Shown here: positions 32,380 through 40,460 of the stretch, one piece after another
How positions within the stretch are numbered: position 1 is the stretch's first letter
Layout of the letters: each line of letters begins with the position of its first letter
Origin: JAOUEA01 sp038249195
GTDB taxonomy: Bacteria; Actinomycetota; UBA4738; HRBIN12
DNA: 64,000 bases
NCBI GenBank assembly: GCA_038249195.1
Contig: JBBRWM010000004.1
Coordinates: forward strand, 62,001-126,000
Direction: 5' to 3'
Program-made: the position numbers and the translations under genes
Notes under the pieces: model-generated
What the model saw: only the letters and a program-made list of their open reading frames with translations
Database searches by the model: none
What the model was told of the DNA's origin: nothing

Positions 32380-34659
32380 TTACCCCCAGCTCTCACCGAG
32401 GATCGCACCCAGCAGGGCGATCGCCCCGGCCTTGTCCAACGGCTCGTTCCCGTTCCCGCACTTCGGTGACTGGACGCAGGATGGGCATCCTCGCGCGCAC
32501 GGGCATCGGCGGATGGCCTCAAGGGTGGCCCGCAGCCACCGATGCGACGTGGCGAATCCCCGCTCGGTGATCCCGGCGCCCCCGGGGTAGGCGTCGTAGA
32601 TGAAGATCGTGGTCATGCCCGTGTCCTGGTGCATCGGCGTGGAGACGCCACCGATGTCCCATCGGTCACACGTGGCTACGAGCGGGAGCAGGCCGATCGC
32701 CGCGTGCTCGGCCGCGTGGATCGCGCCCGGCAGTGCGCGGGGACTCACGGCGGCGCGCGCGATCACGCCCGTCGAGATGGTCCACCACACCGCCTTGGTC
32801 TCGAGGTGCCGCGGCGGCAGGGGCAGCGGCAGTTCGTCGATCGCCTCGTTCGTGCTCAGGAGCTTCTTCACGTAGGACGTGACCTGCGTGGTGACGCGCA
32901 CGGTCCCGAACGTCGCGTCGGCGTCCCCGGTTCGGCCCCGCTCGTGCACCGCGACCACGCCGATGTCCGTGATGTCGCGCGCTTGCGTGTAGAAGTCGGG
33001 ATCCGCGGGCACCACGACGGCGACGCGCTCGACGAGGTCCAACTCCCGCACCAGGTACTGCTCGCCCAGGTGAAGGTAGACCGCCCCCGGGTGCAGCGTC
33101 TGGAATGCCCGGCCCTCGTCGGCGGTTCCCAACAACTCGCCGGTTCCGGAGATGACGATCCGATAGACGTGCCCGCCTCCGCTCCGCACGTCGACCACCC
33201 GATGCGGCAGCTCCTTCCCGTTGTCGTGCCAGGCCTCCCGGCGCCGCGCCAGCTCCCCTCGAGCCACCAACCGGTCGAGGGCGGCGCTCACGTCCGCCAC
33301 CTCTCCGAAGAACGGGCGTTCGTGGTCCTGCAGGGGGAACTCACGCGCGGCGCAACGCAGATGCGGTTCGAGGACGTACGGGTTGGTGGGGTCGATCACG
33401 GCCGCCTCGGCCGGCTTGTCGAACAGATCCTCCGGGTGGTGCACGAGGTATCGATCCAAGGGGTCGTCCTGGGCCACCAAGATCGCGAGCGCGTCGCCGC
33501 TGCGGCGCCCCGCGCGGCCGGCCTGCTGCCAGAATGAGGCGCGTGTCCCCGGGTAGCCGGTCAGGACCGCCGCGTCCAGGGTCCCGATGTCGATCCCGAG
33601 CTCCAACGCGCTCGTGGAGGCTACGGCGAGCAGTTCACCCGAGGCCAGAGCCCCTTCGATCCGACGTCGGTCATGGGCGAGGTACCCCGCTCGGTACGAC
33701 GAGATCCGGGCCCGCTTCTGGGGATCCTGCACGTCTCGCCGCGCGGATCCGGCCAGGAGCTCGGCCGCCTTGCGTGAGCGCGTGAACCCGATCGTGCGTA
33801 CGTCACGGTCGACGAGGCGAGCGACGAGCGTCGCCGCTTCCGTGAGCGCGCTACGGCGTCGGCCGGTGTCTTCGTCCAGGATGGGCGGGTTCCACAGCGC
33901 GAAGAGCTTGTGCCCTCGAGGGGAGACGTCCTCGGTAACCTCGTGGAACGGGATCCCCACGAGGCGCGCAGCAAGCTCCCCGGGATTGCCCACGGTCGCG
34001 CTCGCCAGGCACCAGCGCGGGGTGCCGCCGTAGTGCGCCACCAAGCGGCGCAGCCTCCGCAGCACCAGCGCCACGTGCGAACCGAACACGCCGCGGCACA
34101 CGTGCGCCTCGTCCACCACGACGAGCGTCAAGCGGAACAGGAAATCGGCCCAGCGGGCGTGATCGGGCAGCAGCGACAGATGCAGCATGTCCGGATTGGT
34201 CATCACGAGGTTTGCGTTCTTGCGGATCAACGGGCGTTCGGGTTTCGGCGTGTCGCCGTCGTAGACCGACGCTCTCAGCTGAGGGAGCTTCAGCGCTCGG
34301 ACGGCCCGAAGTTGGTCGCGTGCGAGCGCCTTCGTCGGGTAAAGGTAGAGCGCGGTGGCCTTGGGCACCGAGAGCACGGTGTCCGCAAAGGTGACGTTGT
34401 AGACGAGCGTCTTGCCACTCGCCGTGCCGGTGGCCATGACGAGATCGTCCTCGCCACGCAGGATCTCGAGGCCCCGAGCCTGATGAGGGTAGAGGCCGGT
34501 GACGCCCATCAGACCGAGGCGCTGCGTGATGAGCTCGGGCAGGTCCCGGGGGAACGGCCGCAGGACGGGCTCGCGAGCGGGCAGCTCCCGTACGTTGACG
34601 AGGGAGGGGGCAACCTGCTCGTCCTCGATGAGCGTGTCAAGAAGGGCTCGGGCATCCAC
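32380..34659 (-). CDS. DEAD/DEAH-box helicase with DUF1998 domain (MrfA/YprA-like)
   Basis: 759 residues. Helicase motifs are complete: ATGTASGKT (Walker A), VVVDEAHV (DEAH), LASATVGN (SAT), GIDIGTLDAAV and QQAGRAGRRSG (motif VI). The C-terminal third is the DUF1998/MZB-type region ending in a four-cysteine cluster, CPCARGCPSCVQSPKCG, that binds zinc in relatives. Bacillus MrfA, the best-studied member, unwinds DNA 3' to 5' and repairs mitomycin C damage; a similar excision-repair role is likely. It is transcribed alone or with the coiled-coil gene downstream, and the CaCA exchanger lies 52 bp upstream on the same strand. Confidence 0.92.
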   Translation of the reverse strand: MDARALLDTLIEDEQVAPSLVNVRELPAREPVLRPFPRDLPELITQRLGLMGVTGLYPHQARGLEILRGEDDLVMATGTASGKTLVYNVTFADTVLSVPKATALYLYPTKALARDQLRAVRALKLPQLRASVYDGDTPKPERPLIRKNANLVMTNPDMLHLSLLPDHARWADFLFRLTLVVVDEAHVCRGVFGSHVALVLRRLRRLVAHYGGTPRWCLASATVGNPGELAARLVGIPFHEVTEDVSPRGHKLFALWNPPILDEDTGRRRSALTEAATLVARLVDRDVRTIGFTRSRKAAELLAGSARRDVQDPQKRARISSYRAGYLAHDRRRIEGALASGELLAVASTSALELGIDIGTLDAAVLTGYPGTRASFWQQAGRAGRRSGDALAILVAQDDPLDRYLVHHPEDLFDKPAEAAVIDPTNPYVLEPHLRCAAREFPLQDHERPFFGEVADVSAALDRLVARGELARRREAWHDNGKELPHRVVDVRSGGGHVYRIVISGTGELLGTADEGRAFQTLHPGAVYLHLGEQYLVRELDLVERVAVVVPADPDFYTQARDITDIGVVAVHERGRTGDADATFGTVRVTTQVTSYVKKLLSTNEAIDELPLPLPPRHLETKAVWWTISTGVIARAAVSPRALPGAIHAAEHAAIGLLPLVATCDRWDIGGVSTPMHQDTGMTTIFIYDAYPGGAGITERGFATSHRWLRATLEAIRRCPCARGCPSCVQSPKCGNGNEPLDKAGAIALLGAILGESWG

Positions 34660-34711
34660 CGACCTAGGCTAGCGGCGTCGAAGGTCCCTACCCGCGCGTC
34701 TCGGCCTCTGC

Positions 34712-36049
34712 CTACGGGAGCCCACTGGCTTCGATCAGCTCCACCGCCGGCGTGCGGAAGCCGTCGCGCAGCAGGTGGGGGATGTCCCGACGCTCTTTCG
34801 CGAGCACCCAGGCACCGAGCACGAGGTACAGGACGCCCATGCCCACCCGTTCCACACCGTGCAGGCCTGAGGGCACGAGCGCGCCCAGGATGAATTGGCC
34901 GAAGAACAAGCCGAAGAGGACGCCGGCTTCTCGGAGCGAAAGCGTCAGGCTGGCGATCATCGCCACCGCGAGGAAGGACTGAGCGGCGGTGAGGAACAGT
35001 TCTTGGCGTTGCAGGTCGTCGATGGGGAGGCCGTGGAGTCCACCCGATGAGATGGCGAAGACGAACGGCAGGGTGCCCACCAGCAACGTCCATTGATTCA
35101 CCTTGGAGCTCACCAAGGTGCCGAGTCCCGCGTTCGTGTTGAGTCGCCACGCATAGAGCCCGGCTACCAGCAACTCCGGTGCCTCGGAGGCGAGTGGAGC
35201 CAGCCACTGGACCAGGACGAACTCGCTGATGCCCAGCGTCGACCCCGCGGCGACGAGGGATTCGGCGAAGTGCTCGGCCACGAGCAGGATCACCAACGCG
35301 GCGAAGACGGCTTGAGCGACGATCGTTGCGCGCCTTCGCCACGGCTGGAGGGTTCCCAAGTAGGCGGGCGGGCCTACCAGGTGCGGTTCCCCGGCAGGCG
35401 CGCGCGAGACGCGGATCGTGTATGCGACGAAGATCGCCACCAGCACGCCTCCGTCCACGAGCGTGATCGAATGCTTCAGGGGAAGCGTGAGCGAGTAGAT
35501 GGTCGCCACGCCCAGGAAGGCGATCTCCACCGCGTGACCACGGTCCAGTTGCACCCCGGGCCACCGCCGTCCGACCGGGAGGCGGCCCTCGCGTCGCAGC
35601 TGACGGAAGGCGATGAACACGACCATCGTCCACCCCACCCCGATCAACAGGCGGTTCGCGCCGGTCATGTTCGCCAGGGCCAGCGAGCAGGGTGATTCCG
35701 AACCGCCGTTCAGCGGCAAGCACGCGGGTCCGGTCGCTTTGAAGGATTCCCCTCCCTTGGACGCGAAGACGAAGTCCACGGCGTACTCGGGCAGCACCGC
35801 GATCAGCGCCAGGATCGCGATGGCGAGCCCGGCGGAGATGTCGAGTTGGGCCACCTCGGCCGCCCACGCGAGCATGAACGCGGCCCCGACGATGGCTATC
35901 CCGTAGATCGCCGCTTCGAGGGGATGGGCAAGTTGCAGATGGGTGAGCGAGAGGGCCACGGCGGGCGCGGTGGCGGCCGGCGGGAGCATGAGGGCGAGCC
36001 GTGAGCGCGCCGGTCGCGCCCGAACGGACGTTCCTGGTGTCGGGGTCAT
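34712..36049 (-). CDS. CaCA-family cation exchanger under a Mn riboswitch (likely Mn2+ or Ca2+ efflux)
   Basis: 445 residues; the ATG at 36049 has GGAGG 7 bp upstream. About 11 transmembrane helices carry the two alpha repeats of Ca2+/cation antiporters: ALIAVLPEYAVDFVF with LALANMTGANRLLIG, and WLAPLASEAPELLVAG with GTLVSSKVNQWTLLVG. The acidic residue in each repeat (LPEY, APEL) binds the cation. A yybP-ykoY manganese riboswitch directly precedes the gene. In studied bacteria this riboswitch turns on Mn2+ exporters when manganese is high, so Mn2+ export is the leading hypothesis. A second exchanger is coded divergently at 36269. Confidence 0.9.
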   Translation of the reverse strand: MTPTPGTSVRARPARSRLALMLPPAATAPAVALSLTHLQLAHPLEAAIYGIAIVGAAFMLAWAAEVAQLDISAGLAIAILALIAVLPEYAVDFVFASKGGESFKATGPACLPLNGGSESPCSLALANMTGANRLLIGVGWTMVVFIAFRQLRREGRLPVGRRWPGVQLDRGHAVEIAFLGVATIYSLTLPLKHSITLVDGGVLVAIFVAYTIRVSRAPAGEPHLVGPPAYLGTLQPWRRRATIVAQAVFAALVILLVAEHFAESLVAAGSTLGISEFVLVQWLAPLASEAPELLVAGLYAWRLNTNAGLGTLVSSKVNQWTLLVGTLPFVFAISSGGLHGLPIDDLQRQELFLTAAQSFLAVAMIASLTLSLREAGVLFGLFFGQFILGALVPSGLHGVERVGMGVLYLVLGAWVLAKERRDIPHLLRDGFRTPAVELIEASGLP

Positions 36050-36074
36050 GATCGAGCCTCCAGCCTCCTGTGAG

Positions 36075-36185
36075 GCCGGAGGTCTCGTCCCCGTCCGTGG
36101 TCGGAACCGCGTACGGCCGGGGGCCGGACCGTCGATCGACGGCCGTGGTGGCGGCACCCCGGATTCGGATTACTCCCCATCCGGC
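36075..36185 (-). promoter_or_regulatory. yybP-ykoY manganese riboswitch
   Basis: On the minus strand GCCGGA (36185-36180) is followed by TGGGGAGTA, and 85 nt later GACGAGACC is followed by TCCGGC (36080-36075). GCCGGA and TCCGGC pair as helix P1, and GGGGAGTA and GAGACC are the two conserved internal-loop strands of this riboswitch class. Arms with GTCGATCGAC and further stems lie between. Immediately after P1, GCCTC-ACAG-GAGGC forms a small hairpin covering an AGGAGG, ahead of the GGAGG used at the ATG 36049, so control of translation is likely. By family precedent Mn2+ turns expression on. Confidence 0.88.
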
Positions 36186-36268
36186 GCGTCGAGCGTAGCT
36201 GATTTCTCGCATCGTTCGGTGGGGGTCCGAGCGAGCGCCCCTGACGGTGCGGCCCCCCACCTGTCACG

Positions 36269-37315
36269 ATGGCGCGCCGGATGGAGTGGCCGACCCTCAT
36301 CGCATCGTTGCTCGTCATCCTCGCCGGAGCCGAGCTGTTCACCAACGGCGTCGAATGGGTGGGCGAGGGGTTCGGTCTATCGGAGGGCGCGGTTGGCTCC
36401 GTGCTCGCGGCCGTGGGCACGGCGTTGCCCGAGACCCTGCTGCCGCTCATCGCGATCCTGTCGGGTCACGGTGCGGGCGAGGAGATCGGAACCGGAGCCA
36501 TCCTGGGCGCGCCGCTGATGCTCACCACGCTCGCCATGTTCGTGATCGCCGTGACGGTGCTGATCAGTGCCCGTGGCGGGCGCCGCCCCGCCGAGCTGGA
36601 ATTCGATCGCGGGGTTCTGCGCCAGGATCTCGGCTACTTCCTGGTGATGTATACGCTGGCCGTCGTCGCCGGCCTGATCCACGTGCGGGCGTTGCACGAC
36701 GCGCTCGTGATCGTCCTCGTCGTCGGCTACGGCTACTACGTGCGCCGCCACTTCACGGGTTCCGACGAGGAGACGGGGCGGGAGGTCGAGAACGAGATCA
36801 AGCCGCTCTACGTGTGGGAGTGGCTCCGTCGGCTCCGTCCCTCGCTGAGCGGCTGGACCGTCGAGCGCTCCGCCGCCGCCCCGTTCGTTCAAAGCGCGCT
36901 GGCCCTGGGTCTCATCGTAGCGGGCGCGCGACTGTTCATCGTGGCGGTCGACTCGATCGGGGAGCGGTTCCACGTCTCGCCGCTGGCGTTCTCGTTGCTG
37001 GTGGCCCCCCTCGCCACGGAGCTCCCCGAGAAGTTCAACAGCGTGCTGTGGATCCGCCGGCGCAAGGACACGCTGGCGCTGGGGAACATGACGGGCGCGA
37101 TGGTCTTCCAGGCCTCGTTCCCCGTCGCGATCGGACTCCTGCTGACCCCCTGGGATCTGAGTGGCGTCGCCCTCGTGGCCGCCCTGATCGCGCTGGGGGC
37201 CGGGTCGGTGCTCTGGCTCACGGTTCGGTTCCGCGGCCGCCTGACGGCAAGGCTCCTGCTGCTGCAGGGCGTGTTCTACGTCGGCTACGTGGCCTACGTG
37301 CTCACGAAGATCTGA
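36269..37315 (+). CDS. CaCA-family sodium/calcium-type exchanger
   Basis: 348 residues and about 10 transmembrane helices. The alpha-1 repeat reads LAAVGTALPETLLPLIA with GTGAILGAPLMLTTL and alpha-2 APLATELPEKFNSVLW with LALGNMTGAMVFQASFP. Both acidic residues are kept. It is closer to the bacterial YrbG/Ycf-type Ca2+/H+ or Na+/Ca2+ antiporters than its divergent neighbour, but the ion cannot be fixed by sequence. It has its own promoter region in the 219-bp gap shared with the Mn-riboswitch gene and ends 21 bp before the convergent LCP gene. Confidence 0.9.
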   Translation: MARRMEWPTLIASLLVILAGAELFTNGVEWVGEGFGLSEGAVGSVLAAVGTALPETLLPLIAILSGHGAGEEIGTGAILGAPLMLTTLAMFVIAVTVLISARGGRRPAELEFDRGVLRQDLGYFLVMYTLAVVAGLIHVRALHDALVIVLVVGYGYYVRRHFTGSDEETGREVENEIKPLYVWEWLRRLRPSLSGWTVERSAAAPFVQSALALGLIVAGARLFIVAVDSIGERFHVSPLAFSLLVAPLATELPEKFNSVLWIRRRKDTLALGNMTGAMVFQASFPVAIGLLLTPWDLSGVALVAALIALGAGSVLWLTVRFRGRLTARLLLLQGVFYVGYVAYVLTKI

Positions 37316-37336
37316 CCCCGCCGGGTCCCGCCGGTG

Positions 37337-38293
37337 TCATCCCTTGGGCTGATCGGCGGTGGGGCTCGGCGGCACGTTCTTCTTGCTCAAGATGGCGTCG
37401 GGCTTCACGTCCGCGAAGATCTTCGCCCTCCAGGTGTCGTTCAAGATCACCACGGACAGCGACCCCGCCATCTGCGCGCTCCCCGGCAGGACCACGTTCT
37501 GGACGTTCTTGACGGGGATCTTGGTGGCGGTGAACGCGAGTTGCTGGACCTCGCTCAGCGGGATCTCGATGAAGGTGTTGGACATCCCCGCACCGAGCCA
37601 CGTCATGAGTTCAGTTGCGTCCTTGGCGTACACCTTCTGGAACTGCGCCAGGGCCGCGAGGAAGAGCCGGCCCCCGTTCTCCTGGCGCGCGAAGTCCCCC
37701 TCCACCATGCTGTGACGGTCTCGCGCGAACGAGAGCGCCTGCTGGCCGTCGAGCTTCTGCACGCCGGGCTGCAGGTCCGCCCGCGAGTACGAGGGGTCGT
37801 AGAACCGGAACGGCACGTCGACCGTGAGCCCGCCGATCTGGTTGATCATGTCCGTGAAGCCCCAGAACGTGGTGATGGCCCAGTAGTCGATGTGCACGCC
37901 GGAGATGCTCTCGATCGTCTGCACGAGCAGGTCCGGGCCACCGTAGAACAGCGACGAGTTGATCTTGTTGGTGCCGTGCCCGGGCACGTCCACGTACGAG
38001 TCGCGGGGGATCCCCACCATGGTGGCGTGATGCTTCGCCGGGTTCAAGAAGAGCAGGTGGATGGAGTCCGCGAGCGAATGCAGGACGTCCTCTCCCGGCC
38101 GCGCCCCGCTCCCGACGGCCAGGATCACGACGGGCTTGGAGCCCGTGAGGGACGGCGTGTAGCCCGCGTGGGCTTTGCCGACGGCGATGCCGGCTGACTC
38201 CGCGCGCGCGGAGACCGGCCCGAGTGCGCCCAAGGCGGAACCGATCACCCATGTGGCGATCCCGAGGATGGCGAGGAGGGCACGACGCCTCAT
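37337..38293 (-). CDS. LytR-CpsA-Psr (LCP) family cell-wall glycan ligase
   Basis: 318 residues with an N-terminal membrane anchor (ALLAILGIATWVIGSALGAL) and an extracytoplasmic LCP domain. Conserved stretches are LAVGSGARPGE, DSIHLLFLNPAKHHATMVGIPRDSYVDVPGHGTNKINSS, IGGLTVDVPF and GQQALSFARDRHSMVEGDFARQ, including the Arg and Asp that bind the pyrophosphate of lipid-linked glycans. LCP enzymes attach secondary polymers to peptidoglycan. It overlaps the upstream membrane-protein gene by 4 bp. The flippase at 30200 may act in the same envelope pathway. Confidence 0.93.
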   Translation of the reverse strand: MRRRALLAILGIATWVIGSALGALGPVSARAESAGIAVGKAHAGYTPSLTGSKPVVILAVGSGARPGEDVLHSLADSIHLLFLNPAKHHATMVGIPRDSYVDVPGHGTNKINSSLFYGGPDLLVQTIESISGVHIDYWAITTFWGFTDMINQIGGLTVDVPFRFYDPSYSRADLQPGVQKLDGQQALSFARDRHSMVEGDFARQENGGRLFLAALAQFQKVYAKDATELMTWLGAGMSNTFIEIPLSEVQQLAFTATKIPVKNVQNVVLPGSAQMAGSLSVVILNDTWRAKIFADVKPDAILSKKNVPPSPTADQPKG

Positions 38294-39006
38294 GCCGACC
38301 CCGACGCCGATGCGACCGCCGAACCGGAGCTCCGAGGGGCCTGATCGCTGCGCTGGACGGAGAAGGCGGTGATCATCCAGCCCTCGGGCCCCTTCTCGAA
38401 GATGTACTGGCCGTTGCTGAGGAGCCGTTCGGTCCCGGTGCCGTCCTTCAAGGTTGCGTCCACCGCGAAGGTGACCGTGCTCACGGCGGAGTAGGGCTCC
38501 CCCTTGGGATCCAGCAGCACTCTGGTCTTCATCGTCGCTTTCGCCGGTTGGATGTCCGAGTACGTGTCCCCCGCATCGGTCCCCGCGGTGAGGACGTCGA
38601 TCTGCTTCATGCCCTGAGCCTGGGCCTGGGCGCTGAAGGAGCCGAAAGCGTCTGCGTACGTGCCGTTGGTCCAGTTGTCCGGGGCGAGGAACGCGTTCGA
38701 GTAGAACGCATGCAGGCTCTTCTGGATGTTCGCCGCCGCCGGGGTCGCGGCTTCAGCGGACTTCTTGGCATCGGGGGGGTTCCCGTTGGGCTGCTGCAGG
38801 ACCGTGGTCACGGGAACGGTCTTGGCGACCTGGAACGCGAACGTCGGGGCCGGAGCCTCACTGTGGCCCGGGATGAGGGGGCTGTCCGACCCTCCGGTAA
38901 GGACGACGACGAGGCCCACGATGAGGGCGAGGGCACCGACACCACCGGCGATGAGATACGCGGGCTTGATGCGGGGGGACTGGGGCGAATGACGACCGTC
39001 TGCCAA
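38290..39006 (-). CDS. Membrane-anchored extracytoplasmic protein co-transcribed with LCP gene
   Basis: 238 residues from a TTG at 39006; no better ATG or GTG precedes the helix. One transmembrane segment (AYLIAGGVGALALIVGLVVVL, about 16-36) is followed by an outside domain of about 190 residues (FAFQVAKTVPVTTVLQQPNG...LHAFYSNAFLAPDNW...FEKGPEGWMITAFSVQR) and a Ser/Ala-rich end. The late strand pattern with W-M-I-T resembles NTF2/Tim44-like accessory domains found in actinobacterial envelope proteins, but this is weak. The 4-bp overlap with the LCP gene suggests a helper role in cell-wall polymer attachment. Confidence 0.7.
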   Translation of the reverse strand: MADGRHSPQSPRIKPAYLIAGGVGALALIVGLVVVLTGGSDSPLIPGHSEAPAPTFAFQVAKTVPVTTVLQQPNGNPPDAKKSAEAATPAAANIQKSLHAFYSNAFLAPDNWTNGTYADAFGSFSAQAQAQGMKQIDVLTAGTDAGDTYSDIQPAKATMKTRVLLDPKGEPYSAVSTVTFAVDATLKDGTGTERLLSNGQYIFEKGPEGWMITAFSVQRSDQAPRSSGSAVASASGSA

Positions 39007-39098
39007 AACGCGACGAGCCTACCCGGGGCAGCGGGCCCCGCCAACGACTCGCCCGTGTTGGTTCCGTGAAGGTGTTGGAGAACCGATAGCGTTGGGTC

Positions 39099-40460
39099 AT
39101 GGATCTTGGCTCCTCGCCCCACGGTCCGGGCCTGCGTCACCCGTGGTCGCACACGGACCGCTTCGTGCCACGCGTGGTCATCCGCCCGCTTCAGGCCTTC
39201 CTCCAGACCGCGATCGCCAGCAGCATCCTCCTGCTCGCGGCGGTGCTGGTGGCCGTGATCTGGGCGAACTCGCCGTGGAAGGACGCATACCACCATGTGC
39301 TCGACACGGAGGTGGCCCTGGGCGTGGGGGCATGGCGCCTCAGCGGAACGGTCCATTTCTGGATCAACGAGGGGCTCATGACGCTGTTCTTCCTGGTGGT
39401 CGGGCTCGAGATCAAACGGGAGCTCACGGTGGGCGAGCTCCGGCGCTGGCGCGCCGCGGTGCTCCCGGTGGCGGCCGCCATCGGCGGCATGGCCGTCCCC
39501 GCGTTGCTCTATCTCGCAGTGGTGGGCGGGGGCTCGGGGGGCGAGGGCTGGGGCGTGCCCATGGCGACGGATATCGCGTTCGCCCTCGGGGCGCTCACCC
39601 TGGCGGCCGCGTACGCCCCGGCCAACCTGAAGCCCCTGTTGCTCACGCTCGCGATCGTCGATGACATCGGAGCGATCGTGGTGATCGCCGTCTTCTACGC
39701 CGGGGGCGTGAGTTGGTTCCCGCTGGAGGAGGCCGTGGTCGTGGTGGCCGCCGTCGTGATCCTGCGATCGGTGCACGTCCGCTCGATGGGGGTCTACCTG
39801 GCGCTGGGGGTCCTGCTGTGGTACCTCACCTACCGCTCCGGCGTGCACCCGACGGTGGCCGGCGTCGTGCTCGGGCTCCTCACGCCCGCCGAGGCGTTCC
39901 AGCGCCCGGGGGCGGTCAGCAAGGAGGCCCGGCGCATCGCCGACGAGACCGTGGACGATCCTCAGCCCCCCGACGCCGATGCACCGGCCTGGTTCCGACT
40001 GGCGCGGATATCCCGCGAGGCCGTTCCCCCGCTCGCCCGTGTGGAGCACGGTCTGCTGCCGTGGACGAGCTTCGTGATCGTGCCCCTGTTCGCGCTCGCG
40101 AACGCGGGCGTGGAGCTGTCCGCCTCCTCCATCTCCGCAACGCTGGGCTCGACCGTGACGCTCGGGATCGTGCTGGGCCTGGTCGTAGGCAAACCCGTGG
40201 GCGTGCTGCTGGGGAGCGGCGCGATCGCCGTGACGGGAGCCGCGGAGCTACCCCGCGGCGTGGGCTGGGGAGACCTCGCGGGGATGGGTGCGACCGCGGG
40301 GATCGGCTTCACGATGTCGTTGTTCATCGCCGAGCTCGCGTTCAAGGATTCGGCGCAACTCGACGAGGCCAAGATCGCGATCTTCGGGGCCTCACTCCTG
40401 GCGGGGGTCATCGGATACGCGGTCCTGCGGCTCTCCCCGAGCCCCGGCCCGCAGCCCTAG
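39099..40460 (+). CDS. nhaA: Na+/H+ antiporter NhaA
   Basis: 453 residues, slightly longer than the E. coli protein, with a polar N-terminal extension and about 12 transmembrane helices. Diagnostic motifs are NEGLMTLFFLVVGLEIKREL, ATDIAFALGAL and LAIVDDIGAIVVIA, the last with the two Asp residues that bind Na+ and protons. FTMSLFIAELAF near the end is also conserved. NhaA expels Na+ in exchange for protons at alkaline pH. The stop overlaps that of the convergent APC permease by 3 bp. A loop between helices is lengthened by a Pro/Asp-rich stretch (DETVDDPQPPDADAPAW). Confidence 0.96.
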   Translation: MDLGSSPHGPGLRHPWSHTDRFVPRVVIRPLQAFLQTAIASSILLLAAVLVAVIWANSPWKDAYHHVLDTEVALGVGAWRLSGTVHFWINEGLMTLFFLVVGLEIKRELTVGELRRWRAAVLPVAAAIGGMAVPALLYLAVVGGGSGGEGWGVPMATDIAFALGALTLAAAYAPANLKPLLLTLAIVDDIGAIVVIAVFYAGGVSWFPLEEAVVVVAAVVILRSVHVRSMGVYLALGVLLWYLTYRSGVHPTVAGVVLGLLTPAEAFQRPGAVSKEARRIADETVDDPQPPDADAPAWFRLARISREAVPPLARVEHGLLPWTSFVIVPLFALANAGVELSASSISATLGSTVTLGIVLGLVVGKPVGVLLGSGAIAVTGAAELPRGVGWGDLAGMGATAGIGFTMSLFIAELAFKDSAQLDEAKIAIFGASLLAGVIGYAVLRLSPSPGPQP

